Below are positions 35,625 to 44,411 of a stretch of 64,000 nucleotides of DNA, in pieces; position 1 is the stretch's first letter, and every line of letters starts with the position of its first letter. Below the pieces are notes generated by a model. The model saw only the letters and a program-made list of their open reading frames with translations, searched no databases and had not been told where the DNA came from. A program made the position numbers and the translations under genes. The DNA is from Staphylococcus sp. (GTDB lineage Bacteria > Bacteroidota > Bacteroidia > Bacteroidales > Muribaculaceae), in NCBI GenBank assembly GCA_023665865.1, contig JAMPDC010000001.1:1808562-1872561 (forward strand), written 5' to 3'.

Positions 35625-35895
35625 TTTGGGAGAGGAATTTTTTAGAGAGATGTGGATGTCGACGGATTAAATCGACGGATGATTTCAAAATTGATTCCAG
35701 GAAATCTTTAAGAGCACTTATCAACAGTATTTTGGGTGGCATTTCAACAAGAATGTCAATGTCACTGTCTGCTTTGTTTTCATTCCGGGCAACGGAGCCG
35801 AAAATGCAAAGGCTTGTGACACCAAACTCTTCTTGAATCCGGTGCATATTTGTTTGTAGAATTAATATGCAGTCGTTGCGGTCACACATATCCAA
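35596..35895 (-). CDS. mntA: MntA-like minimal nucleotidyltransferase antitoxin
   Basis: 99 residues, typical for a minimal nucleotidyltransferase. The signature G-S-x10-D-x-D is intact (GSVARNENKADSDIDILVE), so it should be catalytically able. Known partners transfer AMP to the HepT tyrosine and so block toxin activity. It is the first gene of the pair, overlapping hepT by 29 bp, and has a full-consensus promoter 39 nt upstream. The pair has lower GC than neighbouring metabolic genes, in line with horizontal acquisition. Confidence 0.88.
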   Translation of the reverse strand: MDMCDRNDCILILQTNMHRIQEEFGVTSLCIFGSVARNENKADSDIDILVEMPPKILLISALKDFLESILKSSVDLIRRHPHLSKKFLSQIDNDAITIF

Positions 35896-35933
35896 TAGAT
35901 ATACTGGGGCAATGAATAATAATATGCTATCTA

Positions 35934-35964
35934 CAAAATTAGTAAATTAAATTCAAGTAGCAAA
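35934..35964 (-). promoter_or_regulatory. Promoter of the mntA-hepT pair
   Basis: On the minus strand TTTG (35961-35964), 19-bp spacer, TAATTTTG (35934-35941): an exact Bacteroidetes consensus. The predicted leader is about 30 nt. Confidence 0.8.
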
Positions 35965-35969
35965 AAATT

Positions 35970-36068
35970 CTATCTGAATATGTCATGGGACTCATAATCT
36001 TTGTCAAGTGTGATAATGCCGACATCCCGCTTAGATGCAATAAATCCGAGATATGACTGGCGGGGTAG
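35970..36068 (-). pseudogene. Short coding remnant upstream of mntA (unassigned)
   Basis: A 32-codon open stretch without a start codon, ending in a stop at 35970-35972. Its C-terminal part reads FIASKRDVGIITLDKDY then ESHDIFR, which looks like real protein rather than random sequence. The 'IITLDKDY' element loosely recalls the ends of PIN-type toxins, but this is only an impression. Its 5' end runs into a hairpin at 36043-36082. Confidence 0.35.
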
Positions 36069-36082
36069 TCATGTCTCGGATT
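36043..36082 (-). terminator. Long hairpin after the GH36 gene
   Basis: 16-bp arms (36043-36058 and 36067-36082, AATCCGAGA-ATGACT) with one mismatch and an 8-nt loop, 29 bases past the GH36 stop. There is no strong U-tract, but the position fits a transcription terminator. Confidence 0.6.
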
Positions 36083-36110
36083 CAGTGCACGATTGGGGAT
36101 CTGTGTGTGG

Positions 36111-38318
36111 TTATTTCGCTGTCAGGCGAAGCACTCGTGAGGAGTAGTCGGTGTTTTTGTGATAGTCAACCTTGTGGGTGAGGGGGATTTCAAGACCGTT
36201 TGACATGAGATAGCGTCCGGTGAAGCTTTTGCCTTCGAAGCTGAGGGGCTCTTTGTCGATGCGGTTGAGTTCGGTCACTGTATATGTTTTGTCGGGGTCG
36301 AGTCCGGCCATAACCACGCGAGGAAGTTGCTGGTTCATGAAGGTCTCGGTCTTCCACCAGTAGAAGACAGCATCGTCTTTCTCCGGTGTGACATACATGA
36401 GCGAAGCAACGCCCTTGCCATCGTAGGGTGATACGAGGCGGTAGATGTCGCCAAACTGGACTATGGGGCGGATAGTCTTGTAGTCGGCGATGGCCTGACG
36501 GCAGACAGCCTTGTCCTCATCGTTCATGTCGCGGGGCTGCATCTCGAGACCGAGGCGTCCGCTCATAGCTACGTCGGCACGGAATTTGACCGGGATGCGG
36601 CGGAATGTCTGATGGTTGGGTGAAGCAGAGATGTGTGATCCCATGGCGATGGCGGGGAAGAAGTAGCTTGTGCCCCATTGCATGTAGATGCGCTGGAGTG
36701 CGTCATTGTTATCGCTGGTCCAGAACTCATCAAACCAGGGGAGAATACCCCAGTTTGCGCGGCCGCCGCCACTGGCACAGGCCTGGATAGTCACGTCGGG
36801 GTGGGCTTTGCGGATGCGGTTGAGCACAGTCTCGAATCCCTTATGGAAGTCGATGTAGAGATGGCTCTGGTTGTCGGCAGTGAGATATTGCGAGCCGTGA
36901 TCCATGATCGGTGCGTTGGCATCCCATTTGATGTAGTCGATCTCGGGATATTTTCTCATAAGGGTGTCGACAACGGTGAAGACGATGTCCTGCACCTTTG
37001 GATTGGCGAGATCGAGGACGAGCTGGGTGCCGCCACGCCCTTCGGTAGCAGGACGGTTGGCCGCTTTGATGATATATTCGGGATGCTGCTCATAGAGTTC
37101 GCTGACAGTGTTGGTCATTTCAGGCTCGATCCATATTCCAAACTTGATGCCGTTGGCTTTTGCGGTCTCGAGGAGGCCGTTGATGCCATTGGGGAGCTTG
37201 TTGGTGTCGACTACCCAGTCGCCGAGCGATGTGCTGTCGTTGTTGCGTGGATATTTGTCGCCAAACCATCCGTCGTCCATCACGAAGAGTTCACCGCCCA
37301 TGTCGGCGATGTCTTTCATCATACCGGCCATGACTGGCTCGTTGATGTCGAAGTAGACGCCTTCCCATGAGTTAAGCAGGATTTTACGCTCCTTGTTGCC
37401 GTTGTGGAGACGGTGGTTGCGTCCCCAGCGGTGGAAATTGCGGCTGACTCCCGAGAGGCCTTCGTCGGAGTAGGTGAGGGCGAGCGGCGGGGTGACGAAA
37501 CTTTCACCTTTCTTGAGTCGATAGGCCGAATTCTCTTCGTTGATGCCGGCGAAGAGGTGATGATAGTCACTGTCATCGGTGTCGATGAAGAGTTTGTAGT
37601 TGCCGGAATATTCAAGTGCGGCGCCGATGGTGCGGCCTGTGTTCTCCTGAGGCTTGCCGTCGAGCGAGAGCATGATCTCAGCGTGAGAGGTGTGGGAGTT
37701 GCGGGCACCGTCTTTGTTTTTGATCATCCGGACTCCATGATTGAGCGGAGTCTGGGAGAGTTTTCCCTCGTTGGCCCATGATCCGTAGAGCTGGGAGAGC
37801 CACACATCGCCGTAGCGCACGGGGAGATAGCCCGACATGAAACGGTTGAGCGTCACGGTGCCTTTTTCGTTGTTGGTCACGTCGATCCATGTCTCGATGA
37901 CATCTTCGCCGGGATAGGTGGCATAGTTGACGTTGAGAATGAAGGGGTAGACCTTGTCGCGCATTGAGACGGTAGTGACATTGCGGCCGTCGGGATCTGC
38001 TGACTTGGTGATGCCGGTGACCTCGACGTCGGTTGTCATATTGCCATCGGCGTGCGTTATGCTGAGCGCCGATTCAGCCTGCGGGAATATGCCATAGACC
38101 GGATATGCGTCGCGGCCTATAGCGCCGGCTGAGGTGATTGCCGAACGGTCGGCATCGGAGAGCTTGTCGCCGAAGTGGAGTATTTTCAGCTTACCGCCGA
38201 TTTCAGCGTCGAGGATCAGAGAGGTTCCCGGAGTGGAAATGTCGATTACTTCGCCTCTGAGTTGCTGAGGCCATGCCAGGCAGAGGGCCGCAGACAGGAG
38301 AATTAGACTCTGTTTCAT
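36111..38318 (-). CDS. Glycoside hydrolase family 36 alpha-galactosidase
   Basis: 735 residues with a signal peptide (MKQSLILLSAALCLAWPQQL), so periplasmic or secreted. Beta-sandwich N domain, TIM barrel and C-terminal beta domain as in GH36. The nucleophile is Asp466 in YIKWDAN and the acid/base Asp536 in FWTSDNND. 'FVMDDGWFGDKYPRN' and 'CASGGGRANW' are further family marks. It hydrolyses alpha-1,6-galactosides such as raffinose-type sugars or galactomannan side chains. It has its own promoter and is separated from the xyloglucan-type locus by ilvE and the toxin-antitoxin pair, so a link to that pathway is unproven. Confidence 0.95.
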   Translation of the reverse strand: MKQSLILLSAALCLAWPQQLRGEVIDISTPGTSLILDAEIGGKLKILHFGDKLSDADRSAITSAGAIGRDAYPVYGIFPQAESALSITHADGNMTTDVEVTGITKSADPDGRNVTTVSMRDKVYPFILNVNYATYPGEDVIETWIDVTNNEKGTVTLNRFMSGYLPVRYGDVWLSQLYGSWANEGKLSQTPLNHGVRMIKNKDGARNSHTSHAEIMLSLDGKPQENTGRTIGAALEYSGNYKLFIDTDDSDYHHLFAGINEENSAYRLKKGESFVTPPLALTYSDEGLSGVSRNFHRWGRNHRLHNGNKERKILLNSWEGVYFDINEPVMAGMMKDIADMGGELFVMDDGWFGDKYPRNNDSTSLGDWVVDTNKLPNGINGLLETAKANGIKFGIWIEPEMTNTVSELYEQHPEYIIKAANRPATEGRGGTQLVLDLANPKVQDIVFTVVDTLMRKYPEIDYIKWDANAPIMDHGSQYLTADNQSHLYIDFHKGFETVLNRIRKAHPDVTIQACASGGGRANWGILPWFDEFWTSDNNDALQRIYMQWGTSYFFPAIAMGSHISASPNHQTFRRIPVKFRADVAMSGRLGLEMQPRDMNDEDKAVCRQAIADYKTIRPIVQFGDIYRLVSPYDGKGVASLMYVTPEKDDAVFYWWKTETFMNQQLPRVVMAGLDPDKTYTVTELNRIDKEPLSFEGKSFTGRYLMSNGLEIPLTHKVDYHKNTDYSSRVLRLTAK

Positions 38319-38362
38319 GGGTTAGGGGTGGAAAGAATGTGTATAGATGGTTGTTGCTGATA

Positions 38363-38394
38363 CAAAGATAGCCAATTCGCTTAACGTCGGCAAT
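38363..38394 (-). promoter_or_regulatory. GH36 promoter
   Basis: Minus strand: ATTG (38391-38394), 20-bp spacer, TATCTTTG (38363-38370). One mismatch from the -33 consensus. The -7 box is 44 nt before the start codon. Confidence 0.65.
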
Positions 38395-38497
38395 CCTTGT
38401 TGCGCATCGGGATAATAAAATGATAAAATAGTACCTTAAAAAAATGTAACTCAAGGTAACTTTGGTAATAATTGAGAGATAATTGGAGAATTATGTG

Positions 38498-38505
38498 TAA
38501 TTTTG
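38498..38505 (+). promoter_or_regulatory. -7 element for the dsbD-like operon
   Basis: TAATTTTG, 57 nt upstream of the ATG at 38563. An ATTG at 38471-38474 is a possible -33 box but the 23-bp spacer is long. Confidence 0.5.
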
Positions 38506-38562
38506 TAGTCCTTAAATTAATGAAACAACAAACAATCTCACATTTTATTCAAGACATTACAG

Positions 38563-40620
38563 ATGAGAAAGCTTGCTATGACTTTGACATTGCTGTTTGC
38601 TGTGATCTGCAACATGGCGATGGCTCAAATTGTGAATCCCATAAAATGGTCGGCCAAGATTGATATGACCGGTGCCGACGAGGGGATGGTTGTCCTTGAG
38701 GCTTCGATAAATTCAGGATGGCACATGTATTCCCTCGACTGCAATCCCGAAGCGGGCCCGCAAGCCCTTGAGATCTCATATCCGAAACTTGACGGTGTCA
38801 CTCTTGTTGGGAATCCTGTGCCTGACAAGGCTTCCCACAAGCAGTATGACGATATGTTTGATGCCGAGCTCGCATGGTGGAGCGGCAGTGTGAAAATCTC
38901 TCAGAAATTCAAGGCAACAAAACCTGAATTCACTATCGAGGTCATGACGGTCTGCCAGGCATGTGATGATGAGAGCTGTACGCCTCCTGCCCGCGATACT
39001 TTTACTCTTAAAGGTACCGCCAAAGTGTCGGCTCCGGCTAAGGAAACAGCTTCGCAGGCTACCGACGCGGCCGCTCTCAACGAGGTGGTGGCCGGAGTGG
39101 CCGAGATAATGGAAAATGATCTTGCCGCGACCGACTCTGTCGCTCCGGCCGATACGATCGCTACAGACTCAGTGCCATCTCTCGCACCCGCCGGTTCGTC
39201 GGCTGATCTTTGGGCTCCTGTCTCCTTTGACGGAACAGAGGAAGGTTCGTCCGGCTCCTCGCTGTGGGTCATATTCTTCTCTTGCTTCCTCGGAGGTCTC
39301 GTGGCTCTCTTCACTCCCTGCGTGTGGCCGATGATCCCGATGACGGTCAGCTTCTTTCTCAAGAAGAGTAAGGACAGGGCCAAAAGTATCATCGACGCGT
39401 GCACCTATGGCCTTTCCATCATAGTCATCTATGTGGCTCTCGGTCTGCTCATCACCATGATATTCGGTGCAAGTTCGCTCAATGCGCTTTCGACTTCTGC
39501 CGTCTGCAACATCATCTTCTTCCTCCTGCTTGTGGTTTTCGCCATCAGTTTCTTCGGGGCGTTTGAGATCAAACTTCCGGCATCGTGGTCTAACAAAATG
39601 GATGCTACGGCCGAGAAGACCACCGGTCTGCTTTCGATCTTCTTCATGGCCTTCACGCTGACACTTGTGTCGTTCTCGTGCACAGGCCCCATCATCGGTA
39701 CCCTCCTTGTCGAGGCCGCCTCACAGGGCGATCTCTGGGGCCCGGCCATCGGTATGCTCGGCTTCTCAGTCGCTTTGGCGTTGCCGTTTATGCTCTTTGC
39801 AATGTTTCCGAGCATGCTCCGTTCAGCTCCCAGTTCCGGTGGCTGGATGAATACACTCAAGGTTGTCCTCGGTTTCATCGAACTCGCGCTCTCGCTCAAG
39901 TTCCTCTCCGTTGCCGACCTTGCCTACGGTTGGCACATACTTGATCGTGAGGCTTTCCTCGCATTGTGGATCATCATGTTCCTGCTTCTCGGACTCTATC
40001 TCCTCGGTCAGTTCAATTTCGCGCATTACGGTAAGGCTGACAGCTCTATCGGAGTCTTCCGCTTCTTCCTCGCGCTTTGTTCACTGTCATTTACCGTCTA
40101 TCTCATACCCGGCCTCTGGGGCGCTCCGCTCAAGGGTGTCAGTGCCTTCGTGCCTCCATTGTTCACTCAGGATTTCAACCTCTATGGCGATGGAATCAAG
40201 GAGTATGACGACTATGAGGAGGGAATGAAGATCGCCGCTCAGGAGGGCAGACCCGTGCTTGTCGACTTCTCAGGTTTCGGTTGTGTCAACTGCCGCAAGA
40301 TGGAGGGCGCCGTGCTCGACGATCCTAATGTCAAGGCTATGATCGCCGACAACTTCACTGTCATCAAACTCATGGTCGACGAGAAAAAGAAACTTCCACA
40401 GCCCATCACTGTGAAGGAATATGGCAAGGATGTGACGCTCTACACCTATGGCGATCGCTGGAGCTATCTCCAACGTTATAAATTCAACGCCAATGCCCAG
40501 CCCTACTACGTGATTCTCAACGACAAGGGCGAGCTTCTCTCAGGTCCGTTTACCTATGACGAGAACATCCCCCGCTTCTCAGAGTTTCTTGAAAAAGGTA
40601 TCAAGGGTTACAAGGAGTAA
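38563..40620 (+). CDS. DsbD-family thiol:disulfide interchange protein
   Basis: 685 residues. Signal peptide, then a DsbD N-terminal-like Ig domain (~25-160) with the Cys-rich 'VCQACDDESCTPP' stretch. An acidic, Ala/Ser-rich linker (~165-225) leads to an eight-helix membrane domain with paired Cys ('LFTPCVWPMIPMTV', 'VSFSCTGPIIG'). The C-terminal thioredoxin fold has Cys574 and Cys577 in GFGCVNCRKM. It passes electrons from cytoplasmic thioredoxin across the inner membrane to periplasmic thiol partners. First gene of a likely three-gene unit (46 nt, then 21 nt gaps). Confidence 0.93.
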   Translation: MRKLAMTLTLLFAVICNMAMAQIVNPIKWSAKIDMTGADEGMVVLEASINSGWHMYSLDCNPEAGPQALEISYPKLDGVTLVGNPVPDKASHKQYDDMFDAELAWWSGSVKISQKFKATKPEFTIEVMTVCQACDDESCTPPARDTFTLKGTAKVSAPAKETASQATDAAALNEVVAGVAEIMENDLAATDSVAPADTIATDSVPSLAPAGSSADLWAPVSFDGTEEGSSGSSLWVIFFSCFLGGLVALFTPCVWPMIPMTVSFFLKKSKDRAKSIIDACTYGLSIIVIYVALGLLITMIFGASSLNALSTSAVCNIIFFLLLVVFAISFFGAFEIKLPASWSNKMDATAEKTTGLLSIFFMAFTLTLVSFSCTGPIIGTLLVEAASQGDLWGPAIGMLGFSVALALPFMLFAMFPSMLRSAPSSGGWMNTLKVVLGFIELALSLKFLSVADLAYGWHILDREAFLALWIIMFLLLGLYLLGQFNFAHYGKADSSIGVFRFFLALCSLSFTVYLIPGLWGAPLKGVSAFVPPLFTQDFNLYGDGIKEYDDYEEGMKIAAQEGRPVLVDFSGFGCVNCRKMEGAVLDDPNVKAMIADNFTVIKLMVDEKKKLPQPITVKEYGKDVTLYTYGDRWSYLQRYKFNANAQPYYVILNDKGELLSGPFTYDENIPRFSEFLEKGIKGYKE

Positions 40621-40665
40621 CAACAAAACTTCGGCGGACTCCGTTATATATACAAATATATAGCC

Positions 40666-41214
40666 ATGTCGAAAGTCACCCTGCGCAAAGCCCTCCGCGA
40701 TTTCGAAGCTCCCGAGCTACGGAATCTGCTCCTCGATGTCTATTCGAAGAGCAAGGAGGCCAAGGAGATTCTTGATTTTTTCGCGGAGCCCGACATTACG
40801 GCTAAAACTGAAGAATACAAAGCCATACTGACGAAAGAGGCCCGGCGCTACACCCGCCGGGCCTATCGTCCGAGGCTTCCGCGTCTGCGGGCTACGGTGC
40901 GTCGTTTCGCTATCCTTGAACCTGGCGACGAAGCAGTCGGAGAACTGATGATACATGTCTGCCTGACACTGATCTCGCTCGGTGCGACAGAAGCCTTGCG
41001 CGACCAACTCTATGACAACATCGCCAAGTATCTCGACGATACGGTCAAGTTTCTGGCCGACCGTCAGCTGCTCGCCGACAATCTTCCTCGTCTGAGACGG
41101 GCCTCCGAATCCATCTCCCAGCTCGGGCGCTTCGGCCATATGCGCAATCCTCTCTCAAAGATAGTCGGACAGGCGCTGACTACTGCTGAAAACTTACTCG
41201 AAAAAACTACCTAA
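40666..41214 (+). CDS. DUF6155-like cytoplasmic protein
   Basis: 182 residues, almost all helical and basic, with no signal peptide or membrane segment. The opening 'KVTLRKALRDFEAPELRNLLLDVY' pattern (seen in parts) resembles a Bacteroidetes family I recall as DUF6155. No catalytic motif is visible and the function is unknown. It follows the DsbD-like gene by 45 nt and precedes a DUF695-like gene by 21 nt, so the three are probably one operon. Confidence 0.6.
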   Translation: MSKVTLRKALRDFEAPELRNLLLDVYSKSKEAKEILDFFAEPDITAKTEEYKAILTKEARRYTRRAYRPRLPRLRATVRRFAILEPGDEAVGELMIHVCLTLISLGATEALRDQLYDNIAKYLDDTVKFLADRQLLADNLPRLRRASESISQLGRFGHMRNPLSKIVGQALTTAENLLEKTT

Positions 41215-41235
41215 TTTATCAAAATACACCTTCCT

Positions 41236-41667
41236 ATGGACAATTCAACATGGTGGACAGCTCCAACCGAGAGCGAAAACGGTCGCCTCATACTTGTGAC
41301 AGGTCGTAAGGACGTCAAAAAATTCCGCGACAATCCCCGCTTCACAATCCGCGTCGAGATCACATGGCCCTATGAAGGTGATGCGAAAGGTATGCCCGAC
41401 ACCGAGACGTCAACTTTGATGGAGCAGGTGCAGGAGGCATTGCAGGCGGAGTTCTCGCGTGATCCGGTGGCTGTGCTTACCGGAATTTTCACCGGAGACA
41501 ATCAGCGTGATTGGATTTTCTACACCCTCTCAACCCACATCTTCGGCCGTAAGGTCAACGAGGCACTTGCCGATTTCCCCCTGCTCCCGATCTCGATTTA
41601 TACTGAAAATGACCCGGGTTGGGAAGAGTATGATGAGATGTCGGAGGCAGAAATCCATCTCGATTGA
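41236..41667 (+). CDS. DUF695-like protein
   Basis: 143 residues, soluble. The opening WWTAPTESENGR, a middle 'GDNQRDWIFYT' and the end 'LPISIYTENDPGWEEYDE' fit the DUF695 pattern, a small Bacteroidetes-rich domain of unknown function. The many acidic and aromatic residues argue against a nucleic-acid role, though this is weak. Last gene of the short operon. Confidence 0.65.
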   Translation: MDNSTWWTAPTESENGRLILVTGRKDVKKFRDNPRFTIRVEITWPYEGDAKGMPDTETSTLMEQVQEALQAEFSRDPVAVLTGIFTGDNQRDWIFYTLSTHIFGRKVNEALADFPLLPISIYTENDPGWEEYDEMSEAEIHLD

Positions 41668-41999
41668 TGATTGAGAGGATTAACATCATTTAACGGCATG
41701 AAACGGCCGAATTGTGAAATTTTCTTTAATTTTGTACAATACATGTAAATTTCCGCAGGAGAAATACTTTGAAGCGGTAGTTTCACGTTGTAAAATCAAG
41801 TGAGTCTCCGACAGGCTTTGCCGGTCATCGCGGCTCATGAAAAATATAAGTGCAATAAATACAAATTTTACTTTTAACTTTTTACTGTCCCCGCCCTGAG
41901 GACAGGGCCTGTGGAAAAACATTGTAGCAGGTCATGGTGTTTTATAGACGTAGGATAATATTAATTCTCACGTAAAGACACGTTTTTCAACATATTCGG
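41668..41999. other. 332-bp intergenic region, possible untranslated transcript
   Basis: A -7-like TAATTTTG lies at 41727-41734, with no good -33 box. Downstream, several short inverted repeats are visible: around 41801-41836, CTGTCC/GGACAG near 41886-41908, and others. A T-rich stretch precedes the ClC gene. No ORF with coding character was found (the 41686-41922 minus frame has no family signal). It may be the ClC leader or a small RNA gene. No known RNA family was recognised. Confidence 0.35.
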
Positions 42000-43406
42000 A
42001 TGTCAGGGCAAAGCAAAGCAAATATCAAGGATCGCAAGCCTGACCGCATGGAGCGTCTCAGACAGTGGCGGAAAGAAAATCTTTCCGACGCTCCCTTTGT
42101 GTTCATACTGTCGAGCATCGTAGGGATTCTCTCAGGACTCGGTGCTTTTGTGCTCAAACGGCTCATAGCATGGGTCTCGATATTTCTGACTTCTCATTTC
42201 CACGCTTTTTCGGGCAACTGGGAGTTGCTCCTGATACCCGTCGCAGGCATAGTGCTGACAGGTATTCTATGCCGTTATGTGTTCAGAGCGCATATTGCCC
42301 ACGGAGTCGACCGGCTCATGAAAAATCTGCCTAAACACATCTACAACATCAAGCCTTTGATGACCTATGCTCCGATGCTTGCGAGTACGATAACGCTTGG
42401 TTTCGGCGGATCGGCAGGTTCGGAGGGGCCTATCGCCTATACCGGTGCGGCAATAGGCAGCAATATGGGGCGCTTTTTCCGTCTCAGCCCACGCATGATG
42501 AGGGTAATGGTCGGATGTGGGGCAGCGGCAGGCATCGCCGGCATCTTCAAGTCGCCGCTTGGAGGTGCGCTCTTCACTCTCGAAGTGCTGAGGGTACCGA
42601 TGACTACGTTTTCAGTCCTCGTGCTCCTTGTGACTGTCATCGCAGCTTCGATGACTGCCTTCATGCTTTCGGGTTTTTCCCTTGACATTCCCTTTGATCC
42701 CGGAGTGGCGTTTGACCCCTCGCTGCTCCCCTATGTGGCGCTTCTCGGAATCTTCTGCGGATTCTATTCATTATACTATAGCTATATCATGAAGAAAATC
42801 GGATTGGTACTCGGCCATCTTTCCAATCCGTGGCTAAAGAATCTCTGCGGTGGTGCTCTGCTTGCCATCCTTGTGTTTCTTTTCCCGTCGCTCTATGGTG
42901 AGGGCTATGGAGTGGTGGGCCACGTCATCAACGGGGATTTTTCTGGCATAGTGCGCGACAGCATCTTTTCCGGAGCAATGTCTGACACGACCTTCATGAT
43001 CCTTGTGGCCGGAGGTACGATGCTTGCCAAGTGTTTCGCCACTTCTGCCACCAACAACGGAGGCGGTGTTAGCGGTGATTTCGCTCCGACTCTCTTCGCA
43101 GGTTGTCTGACAGGTTTCTTCTTTGCCTCACTGCTTAACTCATTGTTCGGACTTGGGCTTCCAGTCGGGCATTTTGCCTTCTATGCCATGGCCGGAGTGA
43201 TGGCCGGAGCTATCCGTGCTCCGCTCATGGCTATTTTCCTTACATGTGAGATGGGTGCTGCCTACTCGTTTTTCCTGCCGTTGATGCTGACGGGGGCGTT
43301 GTCGTTTGGAGTGGTCAGGCTTTTTACTGCCGACGGGTATTTCTCAAGCCATATCGACCGTCACAATGGTCTTATCGAACAGGTCAAGAAGGATTCCGAC
43401 GGTTAA
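42000..43406 (+). CDS. ClC-type chloride channel/antiporter
   Basis: 468 residues with ~10 or more membrane segments. The selectivity motifs are present: GSAGSEGPIAYTG (gating Glu142) and GDFAPTLFAGC (GxFxP). The usual Arg of the GREGP motif is Ser141 here. No CBS domains follow. It moves chloride or similar anions (such as fluoride or nitrate in other clades), probably with proton exchange because the gating Glu is kept. The N-terminal ~25 residues are basic and cytoplasmic. It stands alone between two promoters. Confidence 0.93.
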   Translation: MSGQSKANIKDRKPDRMERLRQWRKENLSDAPFVFILSSIVGILSGLGAFVLKRLIAWVSIFLTSHFHAFSGNWELLLIPVAGIVLTGILCRYVFRAHIAHGVDRLMKNLPKHIYNIKPLMTYAPMLASTITLGFGGSAGSEGPIAYTGAAIGSNMGRFFRLSPRMMRVMVGCGAAAGIAGIFKSPLGGALFTLEVLRVPMTTFSVLVLLVTVIAASMTAFMLSGFSLDIPFDPGVAFDPSLLPYVALLGIFCGFYSLYYSYIMKKIGLVLGHLSNPWLKNLCGGALLAILVFLFPSLYGEGYGVVGHVINGDFSGIVRDSIFSGAMSDTTFMILVAGGTMLAKCFATSATNNGGGVSGDFAPTLFAGCLTGFFFASLLNSLFGLGLPVGHFAFYAMAGVMAGAIRAPLMAIFLTCEMGAAYSFFLPLMLTGALSFGVVRLFTADGYFSSHIDRHNGLIEQVKKDSDG

Positions 43407-43429
43407 TTAATGTGAAATTGGTGGCCGGG

Positions 43430-43461
43430 GTTGAATAACAGACCGATTCTGCGTAATTTTG
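43430..43461 (+). promoter_or_regulatory. lgt promoter
   Basis: GTTG (43430-43433), 20-bp spacer, TAATTTTG (43454-43461). The TTG of the -7 box opens the same frame as lgt and can be miscalled as its start. Confidence 0.7.
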
Positions 43462-43488
43462 CAGAATAATTCAAACAAAACAATCGAC

Positions 43489-44355
43489 ATGTTGGATTTC
43501 ATTGTCTGGAACGCCGACCCGGTGCTTTTCCATATTGGTAACTATGGTCTCCGTTGGTATAGCCTTGCCTTCATGATAGGCTTTCTTATCGGCTATGAGA
43601 TCGAGGCGCGCATCTATCGCCATGAGGGAGCGCCTGAAAAATGGCTCAGTCTTCTTCTGTTGTGGACCATTGCAGGTACTATTATCGGTGCCCGTCTCGG
43701 CCACGTATTTTTCTATCAGTGGGATGTCTATAAGCAAGATCCGATTAGCATACTCTATGTCTGGGAAGGTGGCCTTGCGAGCCACGGCGGCACGATTGGT
43801 ATCGTCCTATGCGTGATCCTGTTTTCGATATTCACCACCAAGCGCAGTCCTCTGTGGACGTTTGACCGTCTGGTGATACCGATTGCCCTTGTCGGTGGAC
43901 TCATCCGTCTCGGCAATCTCATGAATTCTGAGATCTTCGGTCATGCCACCGATCTCCCCTGGGGCTTTATGTTTGTGCGCTCGATGGAATGGCGCACGCT
44001 TTACTACGGACAGGCTTGTCATCCGACACAGATCTATGAGGCGTTGTGCTATTTCCTGCTATTCGGAATCCTGATGTGGATGTATTGGAAGAAGAACGCA
44101 GAGGAGCGTCCGGGACTGATATTCGGCGTATTTTTCATCGGTATTTTCCTGCCGCGCTTCCTCATCGAATTTATCAAGAATCCTCAGGTGGCATTTGAGG
44201 AAAACATGGCGCTCAATATGGGCCAATGGCTCAGTGTCCCCTTCGTCCTTCTCGGAGTCGGCTTGATAATCTATGCCATGTCGCGCCCGCGCCAGCATCT
44301 GACTTTCCCCAACCGCTTTGCCGATGAGCCGGAGGAGTCAAAAAAACGTCGTTAA
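43489..44355 (+). CDS. lgt: Prolipoprotein diacylglyceryl transferase
   Basis: 288 residues from ATG 43489, preferred over the TTG at 43459 because that codon is in the promoter. Seven hydrophobic segments. Signature 'RLGNLMNSEIFGHATDLPWG' region and 'YGQACHPTQIYEAL' are typical of Lgt, as is 'GARLGHVFFY'. The enzyme transfers diacylglycerol from phosphatidylglycerol to the lipobox cysteine, the first step in maturing the lipoproteins seen elsewhere in this window. Located in the inner membrane. pheS follows with its own promoter. Confidence 0.96.
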   Translation: MLDFIVWNADPVLFHIGNYGLRWYSLAFMIGFLIGYEIEARIYRHEGAPEKWLSLLLLWTIAGTIIGARLGHVFFYQWDVYKQDPISILYVWEGGLASHGGTIGIVLCVILFSIFTTKRSPLWTFDRLVIPIALVGGLIRLGNLMNSEIFGHATDLPWGFMFVRSMEWRTLYYGQACHPTQIYEALCYFLLFGILMWMYWKKNAEERPGLIFGVFFIGIFLPRFLIEFIKNPQVAFEENMALNMGQWLSVPFVLLGVGLIIYAMSRPRQHLTFPNRFADEPEESKKRR

Positions 44356-44381
44356 GCGCCTCTTGAATGGAGAAAAATCAC

Positions 44382-44389
44382 TAATTTTG
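44382..44389 (+). promoter_or_regulatory. pheS -7 element
   Basis: TAATTTTG, 22 nt before the ATG. The best -33 candidate (CTTG at 44362-44365) is only 16 bp away. Confidence 0.55.
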
Positions 44390-44411
44390 CATCTCAATAA
44401 ACCGATCGGAA

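Noticed and set aside
41686-41922. 78-codon minus-strand frame in the gap before the ClC gene
   Set aside because: Composition looks non-coding and no ribosome site or family was recognised.
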